A stretch of 5,606 nucleotides of DNA from an uncultured Eubacteriales bacterium (lineage in GTDB: Bacteria > Bacillota > Clostridia > UBA1381): contig CAJKHT010000119.1 of NCBI GenBank assembly GCA_905199755.1, positions 1 to 5,606 on the forward strand, given 5' to 3'. Below are positions 1 through 5,563 of the stretch, one piece after another. Positions within the stretch are counted from its first letter, which is position 1. Each line of letters starts with the position of its first letter. A model generated the notes under the pieces. The model did no database searches. It saw only the letters and a list, made by a program, of their open reading frames with translations, and was not told the DNA's origin. Made by a program: the position numbers and the translations under genes.

Positions 1-53
1 ATATCATCTTGGAGGTTTCGTAAAGAGTTTACACAAAATTCGGGGTTGACTCG
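1..53. mobile_element. Possible terminal end of an IS256-family insertion sequence (partial, runs off left edge)
   Basis: No convincing gene lies in the first 116 bases. The stretch at about 27-53, seen on the minus strand, starts GAGTCAACC and continues into TTTTGTGTAAACTC. From memory, this resembles the terminal inverted repeats of IS256-family (mutator-type) elements, in which a TTTTGTGTAAA-like block sits a short way inside the tip. The element and its transposase would then lie to the left of the window and only its end is seen. Plus-strand reading frame 1 stays open from the edge to a TAA at 64-66 and frame 2 to a TGA at 47-49, but neither peptide is recognisable. The opposite terminus and a target-site duplication are out of view, so this is a resemblance and not a demonstration. 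It could equally be ordinary intergenic DNA downstream of spoIVB. Confidence 0.3.
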
Positions 54-116
54 TTTTAAGCTTTAATTCTTGTCTTTACTATGCCGACTCAACTGAATTT
101 CATTAATTACTTTCTT

Positions 117-1133
117 TTATTTAACTGCGGAATTTATCATGGTTTCGGCAAAAATGCCGTATCCCTTTTGCGGATTGTTCACAAATACATGTGTTACCGC
201 ACCTATGAGACGGTTGTCCTGAATAATCGGAGCGCCGCTCATTCCCTGAACAATACCGCCTGTTTTTTCTTTGAGAGTATTGTCGGTCACTTCAAAAACC
301 AAGCCTCTGTTTGAATGTTTTTCGGAAATTTTTATTATCTTTACAGTGTATGGCTTTGCACCGTTTCCGTCAATGTCGGAAAGAATATATGCATCACCCT
401 CACGGATTTGCGATGCGTCCGCCAGGGGCAGTGCATTATCCGCCGATTGAATGAAACCCGGATTTATATTGCCGAAAACTCCTGTCGGTGTGTTTTTTGC
501 GATTGTTCCTATCTCCGAGTCGGAAAATGCGCCGTTAAGCTCTCCCGGAGCGCCTTTTTCGCTCTTAATTACGGATAAAACAGAGCATTTTAGTATATTA
601 CCCGATTTTGCGGTTAAAATATTACCTGTATCGACATCGCAAATACCGTGACCGAGTGCGGCAAAGGAGGAATCGGACGGATTTATATAGGTTATCGTTC
701 CTATCCCAGCGGCGCTGTCTCTTACCCAAAGACCGAGCCGCGCTTTGCCGTCGCTCGATATGACGGGTTTTGCATATGTGTCAAAGGTGTCGTTTCCGCG
801 CTTTATACTGAGCTTTAGTCCTGAGGAATTGTTTTCGACTATTTGTGCAAGCTGTTCTGTGGTTTTAAGCTCAATTCCGTTTGCTTCGGTGATTATATCG
901 TTTATTTTAATGCCGCATTCGGCAGCCGGATATGACGCGGCTCCGCTGTCGGAAACAGCTTTACCCGTACCGATTACAAGCAAGCCGTCCGTGTACAACT
1001 TTATTCCCACTGCCTCGCCCGAGGGTATTACGCGTATTTCCTCCGCGTGATATGCCGAGGTGCCGTGAAAAGCGAACATAAAAATAAACGGTATAAAAAA
1101 AGAAAAAAGCCTGTTTTTTGATAAATTTTTCAT
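117..1133 (-). CDS. spoIVB: SpoIVB peptidase (stage IV sporulation protein B, family S55)
   Basis: SpoIVB is a serine peptidase made in the forespore and secreted across the inner forespore membrane. In Bacillus subtilis it cleaves SpoIVFA and so releases SpoIVFB to process pro-sigma-K. The 338-residue protein has a short basic N-terminus and a hydrophobic signal/anchor at about 9-27. A PDZ domain follows at roughly 35-125, then the S55 peptidase domain from about 130 to the end. Family blocks are plain: GLWVRDSAAGIGT (134-146), ALGHGICDVDTG (159-170), QGMSGAPII (296-304) and AVTHVFVNNPQKGYGIF (312-328). The catalytic triad is predicted as His162, Asp284 and Ser299; the 15-residue Asp-Ser spacing matches my recollection of the B. 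subtilis enzyme. It is shorter than B. subtilis SpoIVB (about 425 residues), mainly before the PDZ domain, but looks intact. The ATG is preceded by AAAGGCGGTGA, a near-perfect Shine-Dalgarno sequence. It is divergent from pcrA. In many spore formers spo0A follows spoIVB, but no spo0A start is visible in the 116 bases downstream. Confidence 0.96.
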   Translation of the reverse strand: MKNLSKNRLFSFFIPFIFMFAFHGTSAYHAEEIRVIPSGEAVGIKLYTDGLLVIGTGKAVSDSGAASYPAAECGIKINDIITEANGIELKTTEQLAQIVENNSSGLKLSIKRGNDTFDTYAKPVISSDGKARLGLWVRDSAAGIGTITYINPSDSSFAALGHGICDVDTGNILTAKSGNILKCSVLSVIKSEKGAPGELNGAFSDSEIGTIAKNTPTGVFGNINPGFIQSADNALPLADASQIREGDAYILSDIDGNGAKPYTVKIIKISEKHSNRGLVFEVTDNTLKEKTGGIVQGMSGAPIIQDNRLIGAVTHVFVNNPQKGYGIFAETMINSAVK

Positions 1134-1170
1134 TAAAATAATTCACCGCCTTTCTCTTTTTAAGTTGTGT

Positions 1171-1199
1171 TAATATGCTGAAAATATACTGAGCTATTT
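1171..1199 (-). promoter_or_regulatory. Sigma-G-like forespore promoter of spoIVB
   Basis: On the minus strand, CATATTA (1171-1177) matches the sigma-G -10 consensus CATWHTA completely. Seventeen bases upstream is AAATA (1195-1199), a partial match to the -35 consensus GHATR in which only the first base differs. The -10 box ends 37 bases before the spoIVB ATG. Sigma-G/sigma-F control of spoIVB is known in B. subtilis, so position and sequence agree with biology. The call rests on one short motif in AT-rich DNA and remains a prediction. Confidence 0.5.
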
Positions 1200-1224
1200 A
1201 TTGAAGTTTCGGAATAAAAAAACA

Positions 1225-1253
1225 TAGCCAAATCGATTTTTTTGTGGTATAAT
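1225..1253 (+). promoter_or_regulatory. SigA-type promoter of pcrA
   Basis: A perfect -10 box TATAAT (1248-1253) lies 17 bases after TAGCCA (1225-1230), which matches 4 of 6 positions of TTGACA. Transcription would start near 1260, giving a leader of about 30 bases before the pcrA ATG. This position also helps to choose the gene start: an upstream in-frame TTG at 1242 lies inside the promoter and would not be on the message. Confidence 0.7.
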
Positions 1254-1289
1254 GATATTGAGAAAAAATATATACGGGAAAGAGAAGCT

Positions 1290-3503
1290 ATGGAAACAAT
1301 ATTTAATAATCTTAACGATAAACAGGCAGAAGCGGTAACAACAACCGAAGGTCCGGTTTTGGTTGTTGCCGGAGCGGGCAGCGGAAAAACAACTGTAATT
1401 GTCAACCGCATCGCATATATTATAGGTAAATATGCGGTCAGTCCGTCAAGCATACTTGCCATTACATTTACCAATAAAGCCGCACGCGAAATGCGCGAGC
1501 GTGTCGAGTCACTGCTCGGTGACACAGCGGCAGGAATGTGGATAGGCACATTTCATTCCATGTGTGTCAGAATGCTGCGCAGCTGTATAGATTTGCTGGG
1601 ATACGGCAGAGATTTTATAATATATGATTCCGCAGATACGAAAACAGTCATAAAGGAATGTCTGCATGAATTGGATTTTGACGAGAAAAACTTTCCGCCG
1701 CGGAGTATTTTGTCGATAATAAGCAATGCGAAAAACGATATGATGGATGCCGCAACCTTTGAAACCGTTTACAGCAGCGACTACAGAATGGCACAGGTGG
1801 CAAAGATTTATAAAAAATATCAGACGAAGCTGAAAAATAACAACGCACTGGATTTTGATGATATAATATTGAATACGGTTAAGGTTCTCAGCCTTAACAA
1901 TGATGTCCGTATGCATTATCAGAGCAAGTTTGAATATGTATTTGTCGATGAATACCAGGATACGAACAATGCGCAGTATATATTGATAAAGCTTTTGTCT
2001 GACGGTTATAAAAATATATGTGCGGTTGGTGACGATGACCAGAGTATATATAAATTCAGAGGTGCGAATGTCGGCAATATTCTGCGCTTTGAGGACGATT
2101 ATCCCAATACCGTTAAGATAATGCTTGAACAGAATTACCGCTCAACACAGACTATACTCGATGCCGCAAATTCGGTCATAGCGAATAATGAAAAGCGTAT
2201 GAGAAAAGCGCTGTGGACGAAAAACGGAAACGGCAGTAAAATTACGGTGTATACGGGCGAAAACGAGCATGAGGAGGGCAGATTTATTGCAAAGAAAATA
2301 CGCGAAAATTACGAAAACGGCGGAAAATTCAGCGATTTTGCAATATTGTACCGTACAAATGCGCAGTCGCGTGTAATAGAAGAAATGCTCATGCGTGAGG
2401 CTGTGCCGTACAGAGTGCTTGCAGGCATGCGATTTTATGACAGAAAGGAAATTAAGGATATTATCGCATATCTGAGACTTATTTTAAACCATAACGATAA
2501 TATGAGCCTGAAGCGTATAGTAAACGAGCCGAAACGGAAAATAGGCGGAGCGACAATCGGAAAGGCGGAGCGGATTGCGGAGGACGAGGGTATCAGTCTG
2601 TATGATGTTGCCGGAAAAGCCGACGAATATACGGAGCTGAAAAGCGCCGCATCAAATCTGAAAGCTTTTCATAAGCTGATACTTGACCTGTCAAAGCTGA
2701 CGGATAATATTCCGCTGCCCGAGTTTATAGTGCGTGTCATGACCGATACGGGCTATAATGCAATGCTTGAAGCGGAGGATACCATTGAGAATAAGACCAG
2801 GCTTGAAAACCTTGACGAATTTTTATCGGCGGCACAGGAGTTTGTAAAAAATCCCGAGTATTCGGGAACGCTTGCGGAATTTCTGGAAAGTGTAACGCTT
2901 GTTGCCGATATTGACGCGTATGACGAAGACCAGGACGCGGCTGTCATGATGACTATTCATTCCTCAAAGGGGCTGGAATTTAACAGTGTATTTCTGGCAG
3001 GACTTGAGGAGGGGATTTTCCCCGGAATGAGGTCGATTGAGGGCGGCAAGGAGGAAATAGAGGAGGAGCGCCGCCTGTGCTACGTTGCAATGACGCGCGC
3101 AAAACAGAAGCTTTATATCACCAAAACAACAAATCGCACATTTTACGGCAAAACGGCACACGTAAAGGAATCGAGATTTTTTAAGGAAATTCCTGCCGAA
3201 TATCTGGAGGACGTTTCACCCGTCAGAGAAAAAATCAAGAGAAATTTTGATAATTTCTTTGAATCGTCAAACCGTGAGTTGCGTATTCCGAAACGCGAGG
3301 TCGGTACGGCAAGAGCGGAGCGGCAGAATACCGAAAGCTATACATTTAATGAGGGTGATATTGTTGAACATGCAAAATTCGGCAGGGGAGTGGTACTGTC
3401 AGCAAAGCAGTTCGGCAGAGACGCGATACTTGAAATAGATTTCCCGTCTGTCGGTCATAAGCAGCTTATGGCGGCATTTGCAAAGCTTAAAAAAATAAAA
3501 TAG
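1290..3503 (+). CDS. pcrA: ATP-dependent DNA helicase PcrA (UvrD/Rep, superfamily 1A)
   Basis: PcrA is the essential 3'-to-5' helicase of Gram-positive bacteria. It acts in nucleotide excision repair, in removing RecA filaments, in rolling-circle replication and in clearing transcription conflicts. The 737-residue product matches the usual length (B. subtilis about 739). All helicase motifs are intact: Q motif around LNDKQAEAV (8-16), Walker A AGAGSGKT (27-34, Lys33), motif Ia ITFTNKAAREM (58-68), GTFHS (86-90), motif II DEYQD (220-224), motif III GDDDQSIYKFRG (247-258), motif IV QNYRS (281-285, Arg284), motif V TIHSSKGLEF (555-564) and motif VI YVAMTRAK (598-605, Arg603). The 2B region is around 385-540. 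A basic linker (about 640-685) leads to a C-terminal Tudor-like domain beginning GDIVEHAKFGRGVV (689-702), which binds RNA polymerase in B. subtilis PcrA. The ATG at 1290 is chosen over an in-frame TTG at 1242; GGGAAAGAG upstream is only a modest ribosome site. The commonly adjacent ligA is not next to it; the following gene has its own promoter. Confidence 0.97.
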   Translation: METIFNNLNDKQAEAVTTTEGPVLVVAGAGSGKTTVIVNRIAYIIGKYAVSPSSILAITFTNKAAREMRERVESLLGDTAAGMWIGTFHSMCVRMLRSCIDLLGYGRDFIIYDSADTKTVIKECLHELDFDEKNFPPRSILSIISNAKNDMMDAATFETVYSSDYRMAQVAKIYKKYQTKLKNNNALDFDDIILNTVKVLSLNNDVRMHYQSKFEYVFVDEYQDTNNAQYILIKLLSDGYKNICAVGDDDQSIYKFRGANVGNILRFEDDYPNTVKIMLEQNYRSTQTILDAANSVIANNEKRMRKALWTKNGNGSKITVYTGENEHEEGRFIAKKIRENYENGGKFSDFAILYRTNAQSRVIEEMLMREAVPYRVLAGMRFYDRKEIKDIIAYLRLILNHNDNMSLKRIVNEPKRKIGGATIGKAERIAEDEGISLYDVAGKADEYTELKSAASNLKAFHKLILDLSKLTDNIPLPEFIVRVMTDTGYNAMLEAEDTIENKTRLENLDEFLSAAQEFVKNPEYSGTLAEFLESVTLVADIDAYDEDQDAAVMMTIHSSKGLEFNSVFLAGLEEGIFPGMRSIEGGKEEIEEERRLCYVAMTRAKQKLYITKTTNRTFYGKTAHVKESRFFKEIPAEYLEDVSPVREKIKRNFDNFFESSNRELRIPKREVGTARAERQNTESYTFNEGDIVEHAKFGRGVVLSAKQFGRDAILEIDFPSVGHKQLMAAFAKLKKIK

Positions 3504-3533
3504 CATTGTTTACATATTTTTTGTAAAAAATAA

Positions 3534-3562
3534 TTGAAATATTCACATGTTTGTATTATAAT
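3534..3562 (+). promoter_or_regulatory. SigA-type promoter of the zinc-ribbon/coiled-coil operon
   Basis: TTGAAA (3534-3539, five of six consensus bases) and a perfect TATAAT (3557-3562) are separated by exactly 17 bases. Transcription would start near 3569, leaving a leader of about 37 bases with the strong ribosome site GGAGGA (3595-3600) five bases before the ATG. The boxes suggest strong, constitutive-type expression. A 9-bp inverted repeat has one arm upstream of the -35 box and the other overlapping the -10 box (see findings). Confidence 0.75.
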
Positions 3563-3605
3563 ATGTAATATATAGTATATTTACGTTGCGGAACGGAGGA
3601 TTATT

Positions 3606-4112
3606 ATGAGTGATTTTTTTGAAAAATTGAAAACAGGTGTATATAAGACTAAGGATGAAGCAGTAAAAATCGGAAAACAGGTAATAGATAAAGCAAACGG
3701 TGCGGTAAATGTGGCAAAGCTTAATTATGCCATCAATGATACCGAAAACAAAATTAAGGCTATATATGCCGAGGTCGGCAAAAAGCTTTATATGACGCGT
3801 GAAACGGGCGAACTGCCGGAGGACGAAATCAATAAAAGCTTTGAAAAGATAGATAAGCTTTATGAGGAAATCAAAGCGCTTAAAGAAAAATCGGCAGAGC
3901 TTAAAAGCTGTGTAAAGTGTTCCGAATGCGGTAATTACAATGATCCGGACAGTGCTTTCTGCTCAAAATGCGGCGCACCCGTGAATGCGGATAAGGACGA
4001 GGCGGAGGATGCGAAAGACATAATCGAGGACGAGGAAGAAAAGACTCCCGAAACGGTAAAAAGAGTTATTACGATAAAAGCCAAGAGCGCGGAAAATAAG
4101 GATAACGACTGA
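3606..4112 (+). CDS. Zinc-ribbon domain protein with helical N-terminus and acidic tail, function unknown
   Basis: No specific function is recognised. The 168-residue protein has three parts. Residues 1-100 are charged and heptad-like and are predicted helical or coiled coil, with a break at about 66-75 (ETGELPEDE). A zinc ribbon follows at 105-122 with ligand pairs CSEC (105-108) and CSKC (119-122); Cys102 just before is an extra cysteine. The tail (128-168) is mostly acidic and then lysine-rich, and is probably disordered. There is no signal peptide or membrane segment, so it should be cytosolic. Small proteins joining an amphipathic helical region to a C-terminal zinc ribbon are common in Clostridia and are generally annotated only as zinc-ribbon proteins. 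The ATG is fixed by GGAGGA five bases upstream. The gene is first in an operon with the membrane-anchored coiled-coil gene 27 bases downstream, which hints that the two proteins work together, perhaps at the membrane; that is inference. Confidence 0.85.
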   Translation: MSDFFEKLKTGVYKTKDEAVKIGKQVIDKANGAVNVAKLNYAINDTENKIKAIYAEVGKKLYMTRETGELPEDEINKSFEKIDKLYEEIKALKEKSAELKSCVKCSECGNYNDPDSAFCSKCGAPVNADKDEAEDAKDIIEDEEEKTPETVKRVITIKAKSAENKDND

Positions 4113-4139
4113 TAAAAGCACATAGGGAGCAGAGAAAAC

Positions 4140-4922
4140 ATGAGTGAAAAGATAAAATCATATAACGGTGACGGATATTTCTATTCCGGAAGTGACGAGG
4201 AATATAATGAATTTCTGAAATCGGTAAACGGAAAAATGAATACCGGCACACCTGTGGGTGAATCGGATTTGGGGGAAACAAAGACCATTAATTTGCAGGG
4301 AGTTATCGAGAAATTCAGAAAAAGAGCCGGAGATATAAAGGATGCATCGAAAAAGCTTACTGCCGAGGCAGCGGAAAAAATCGAAGAATTAAAAAATTCC
4401 GTAAAGGAAGAGACCGAACAGCCAAAAAACGAAGAAATGACAGCCGAAACAAAGCAGACTAATGCCTGCGAGGACGTTACGCTTGATTTAGACGATATAA
4501 AGAAAGAAATCGGGGACGCTGTGCAAAAATCAATGTCGGGTTTCTCGCTTTCGGATTCGGATATGAAATCGATACGAGAATTGCTTAACGGTAATGAAGC
4601 GAAAATAAATGCACTTGCCGAAAACGTGCGCGATATTGAGGCAAATTGCCGCGATGCCGCCGCAGGTGTTGAGACAATGCGTGTTAAGACCGAGGGAATG
4701 TCGGGTGGAATTGAAGAAATACGTCAAGCAATTGCAGGCATTTCAAAGCTTAATGACAGTGTTTTTGATTTGAAAAATGCACAGCTTAATGTCAAAAATT
4801 CGCTTGAAAATCTTGAACACGGCTTTAAAGGTCTGAAAAAGAAATTCATTCTCGGAATTACAATTTTAAGCATACTTACTTTTATATCAATTATTATGTC
4901 GGTATTATTACTGTTATCATAA
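4140..4922 (+). CDS. Tail-anchored coiled-coil membrane protein, function unknown
   Basis: This family is not recognised. The 260-residue protein starts with a Tyr/Gly/Ser-rich segment (KSYNGDGYFYSGSDEEYNEF, 6-25). Next come a helical lysine/alanine-rich stretch (about 53-90) and an acidic linker (90-120). A long heptad-like region (about 116-232, repeated leucine/isoleucine/valine spacing) looks like coiled coil. The end is KKK (233-235) followed by one hydrophobic helix (236-259) and a final serine. There is no N-terminal signal, so the topology is predicted tail-anchored with nearly the whole protein in the cytoplasm. The coiled-coil plus terminal helix superficially recalls SNARE-like or chemoreceptor-stalk architecture, but no signature of either is present. 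The ATG is preceded by AGGGAG (4124-4129), ten bases upstream. It begins 27 bases after the zinc-ribbon gene with no promoter between, so the two are co-transcribed. A strong hairpin terminator begins four bases after its stop codon. Confidence 0.85.
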   Translation: MSEKIKSYNGDGYFYSGSDEEYNEFLKSVNGKMNTGTPVGESDLGETKTINLQGVIEKFRKRAGDIKDASKKLTAEAAEKIEELKNSVKEETEQPKNEEMTAETKQTNACEDVTLDLDDIKKEIGDAVQKSMSGFSLSDSDMKSIRELLNGNEAKINALAENVRDIEANCRDAAAGVETMRVKTEGMSGGIEEIRQAIAGISKLNDSVFDLKNAQLNVKNSLENLEHGFKGLKKKFILGITILSILTFISIIMSVLLLLS

Positions 4923-4926
4923 AATA

Positions 4927-4963
4927 CTTAAAATGCACTGACCGTCGGTCAGTGCATTTTAAG
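4927..4963. terminator. Bidirectional intrinsic terminator between convergent genes
   Basis: The arms 4927-4943 and 4947-4963 are perfectly complementary over 17 bp with a three-base loop (GTC, 4944-4946). The core GCACTGACC/GGTCAGTGC is GC-rich, and the outer part supplies AAAA on one side and TTTT on the other. Read in either direction, the stem therefore ends in a short T run. It sits between the stop of the coiled-coil gene (4922) and the stop of the convergent minus-strand gene (4974), so it very likely terminates both transcripts. Confidence 0.9.
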
Positions 4964-4973
4964 CTTATTGGCT

Positions 4974-5264
4974 TCAGAAGTCATGCCGCGCATCGCAGTC
5001 AATACCCTTTTCTTCAAACAGACGGACAATTTCCTCTATTTTTTGAAAACATTCCGCGTCTTCAAGGGTATCATCCCGTATTATTGTACGTATGCGGTTA
5101 ATCGTGTCGTAAAGATCCGATTGTATTAGCTTTTCAAAATCCGTGCCGTCGGGCAGGGAAAATGAAATATTAATATTTGTATGACTTAAAATTTCAATAA
5201 GTATTTCTTTCATCAAAAGTGATTTGTCATCATTCTCATATACGGATAATTCTTCAAAAAACAT
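4974..5264 (-). CDS. Small acidic protein of unknown function (96 residues)
   Basis: I do not recognise a named family. The protein is 96 residues, acidic, and has no signal or membrane segment, so it should be cytosolic. The N-terminal half seems mixed strand and helix (INISFSLPDG at 31-40). The C-terminal half is helical and ends with FEEKGIDCDARHDF (83-96); I have a vague recollection of similar RHDF-type endings in small hypothetical clostridial proteins, which is weak evidence. A GTG at 5273 is in frame, but it overlaps the ribosome site GAGGTG (5271-5276). The ATG at 5262-5264 lies six bases after that site and is the better start. The gene has its own near-consensus promoter and a very short leader of roughly 15 bases. 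It is divergent from a ribbon-helix-helix regulator gene and shares its control region, so it is a plausible target of that regulator. A toxin-antitoxin pairing is possible but has no positive support. Confidence 0.75.
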   Translation of the reverse strand: MFFEELSVYENDDKSLLMKEILIEILSHTNINISFSLPDGTDFEKLIQSDLYDTINRIRTIIRDDTLEDAECFQKIEEIVRLFEEKGIDCDARHDF

Positions 5265-5282
5265 ATATTTCACCTCAACACT

Positions 5283-5311
5283 ATTTTACACGATTTTACA
5301 TGATTTGTCAA
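5283..5311 (-). promoter_or_regulatory. SigA-type promoter of the 96-residue gene
   Basis: On the minus strand a perfect -35 box TTGACA (5306-5311) is followed after 17 bases by TAAAAT (5283-5288), five of six -10 consensus bases. Transcription would start around 5276, just ahead of or within the ribosome site, so the leader is very short. The promoter coincides with a tandem 10-bp repeat and its -35 box abuts a plus-strand -35-like box, both hinting at repressor control. Confidence 0.75.
5284..5303. repeat. Tandem 10-bp repeat, candidate operator for the adjacent ribbon-helix-helix protein
   Basis: TTTTACACGA (5284-5293) is followed immediately by TTTTACATGA (5294-5303), identical at nine of ten positions. 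Weaker copies at the same phase flank it: CTCAACACTA (5274-5283) and TTTGTCAACA (5304-5313) each match at six positions. The ACA core thus recurs every 10 bases, about one helical turn, from the start site to the -35 box of the minus-strand promoter. Ribbon-helix-helix repressors such as MetJ and the omega repressor are known to bind short tandem repeats cooperatively. That this one is an operator is inference. Confidence 0.45.
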
Positions 5312-5332
5312 CATTAAATCTCGTTTTATAGT
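5305..5332 (+). promoter_or_regulatory. Probable promoter of the ribbon-helix-helix gene
   Basis: TTGTCA (5305-5310, five of six) and TATAGT (5327-5332, five of six) are spaced by 16 bases, with a start expected near 5339. An alternative -10 is the perfect TATAAT at 5337-5342, whose 17-base-spaced -35 (TTAAAT, 5314-5319) is poor. In the first reading the -35 box overlaps the divergent TTGACA box on the other strand almost base for base, so polymerase could not occupy both promoters at once. Confidence 0.5.
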
Positions 5333-5360
5333 ATATTATAATAAAAAAGGAGATTTAGCA

Positions 5361-5519
5361 ATGAAGCCATTGAAGAAAAGCGTAAGCATAACAATTGATG
5401 AAGATGTTCTGGAAAAGGCAAGAGAGATGGCAGAAGAACGTGACCGTTCATTGTCACAGTTTATAAATCTTGTTCTGAAAGGCTATATAAACAATAAAAA
5501 TAACCATAATGAGGAATGA
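5361..5519 (+). CDS. Ribbon-helix-helix (CopG/Arc-type) DNA-binding protein, 52 residues
   Basis: This short gene encodes a probable homodimeric DNA-binding repressor. The N-terminal strand KKSVSITID (5-13) would pair with its partner's strand and enter the DNA major groove, with alternating residues Ser7, Ser9 and Thr11 as candidate base contacts. Helix 1 is about 14-28 (EDVLEKAREMAEERD). The turn DRSLSQ (28-33) is typical of the fold, and helix 2 is about 31-44 (LSQFINLVLKGYI). The tail is polar and asparagine-rich. The ATG is preceded by AAGGAGA (5347-5353) with seven bases spacing, which strongly supports translation. It diverges from the 96-residue gene, and the region between them carries tandem repeats suited to such a protein, so autoregulation and control of the neighbour are likely. 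Ribbon-helix-helix proteins of this size are often antitoxins, but no toxin gene overlaps or closely follows within the 87 bases left in view. Confidence 0.85.
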   Translation: MKPLKKSVSITIDEDVLEKAREMAEERDRSLSQFINLVLKGYINNKNNHNEE

Positions 5520-5563
5520 TTTGAAAAGCATCTGTCAAAAAATGGTTAAAAAAGAGATTTTTA

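Noticed and set aside
45..93. GTTGACTCG / CGACTCAAC imperfect inverted repeat downstream of spoIVB as a terminator.
   Set aside because: It is nine pairs with one mismatch, has a long AT-rich loop, and no T run follows in the spoIVB direction.
81..1146. Several open frames lying inside or across spoIVB on both strands (for example 81-314, 315-578, 745-1050 plus; 961-1146 minus).
   Set aside because: They overlap a well-supported gene, lack ribosome sites and family features, and read as out-of-frame shadows.
1242..1289. Longer pcrA reading from an in-frame TTG at 1242, adding 16 residues.
   Set aside because: The TTG lies within the promoter, upstream of the expected transcription start, and the added residues are not part of the PcrA family. 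The ATG at 1290 gives the usual length.
1509..1916. A 135-codon minus-strand frame, and others, inside pcrA.
   Set aside because: The amino-acid composition is cysteine/tyrosine-rich as expected of antisense frames. There is no ribosome site, and pcrA is certain.
3509..3526. TTTACA...TGTAAA inverted repeat after pcrA as a terminator.
   Set aside because: The stem is only six AT-rich pairs without a GC core, too weak to call. The pcrA transcript may run into the next operon.
3571..3581. Eleven-base identity TATAGTATATT shared with 5327-5337.
   Set aside because: It is low-complexity AT sequence in two promoter regions with different placement relative to the -10 boxes; chance is sufficient.
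5265..5273. GTG start at 5273 for the minus-strand 96-residue gene.
   Set aside because: The GTG is part of the ribosome site GAGGTG. The ATG nine bases further in has correct spacing from that site.
5284..5313. Tandem repeats considered as a small CRISPR or iteron array.
   Set aside because: The units are 10 bp without spacers, too few and too short for CRISPR, and no replication initiator gene is nearby. A promoter operator explains them better.
5361..5519. Naming the RHH protein an antitoxin of a toxin-antitoxin system.
   Set aside because: No recognisable toxin follows or overlaps it in view, and the divergent 96-residue neighbour has no toxin signature. It is called only a DNA-binding protein.
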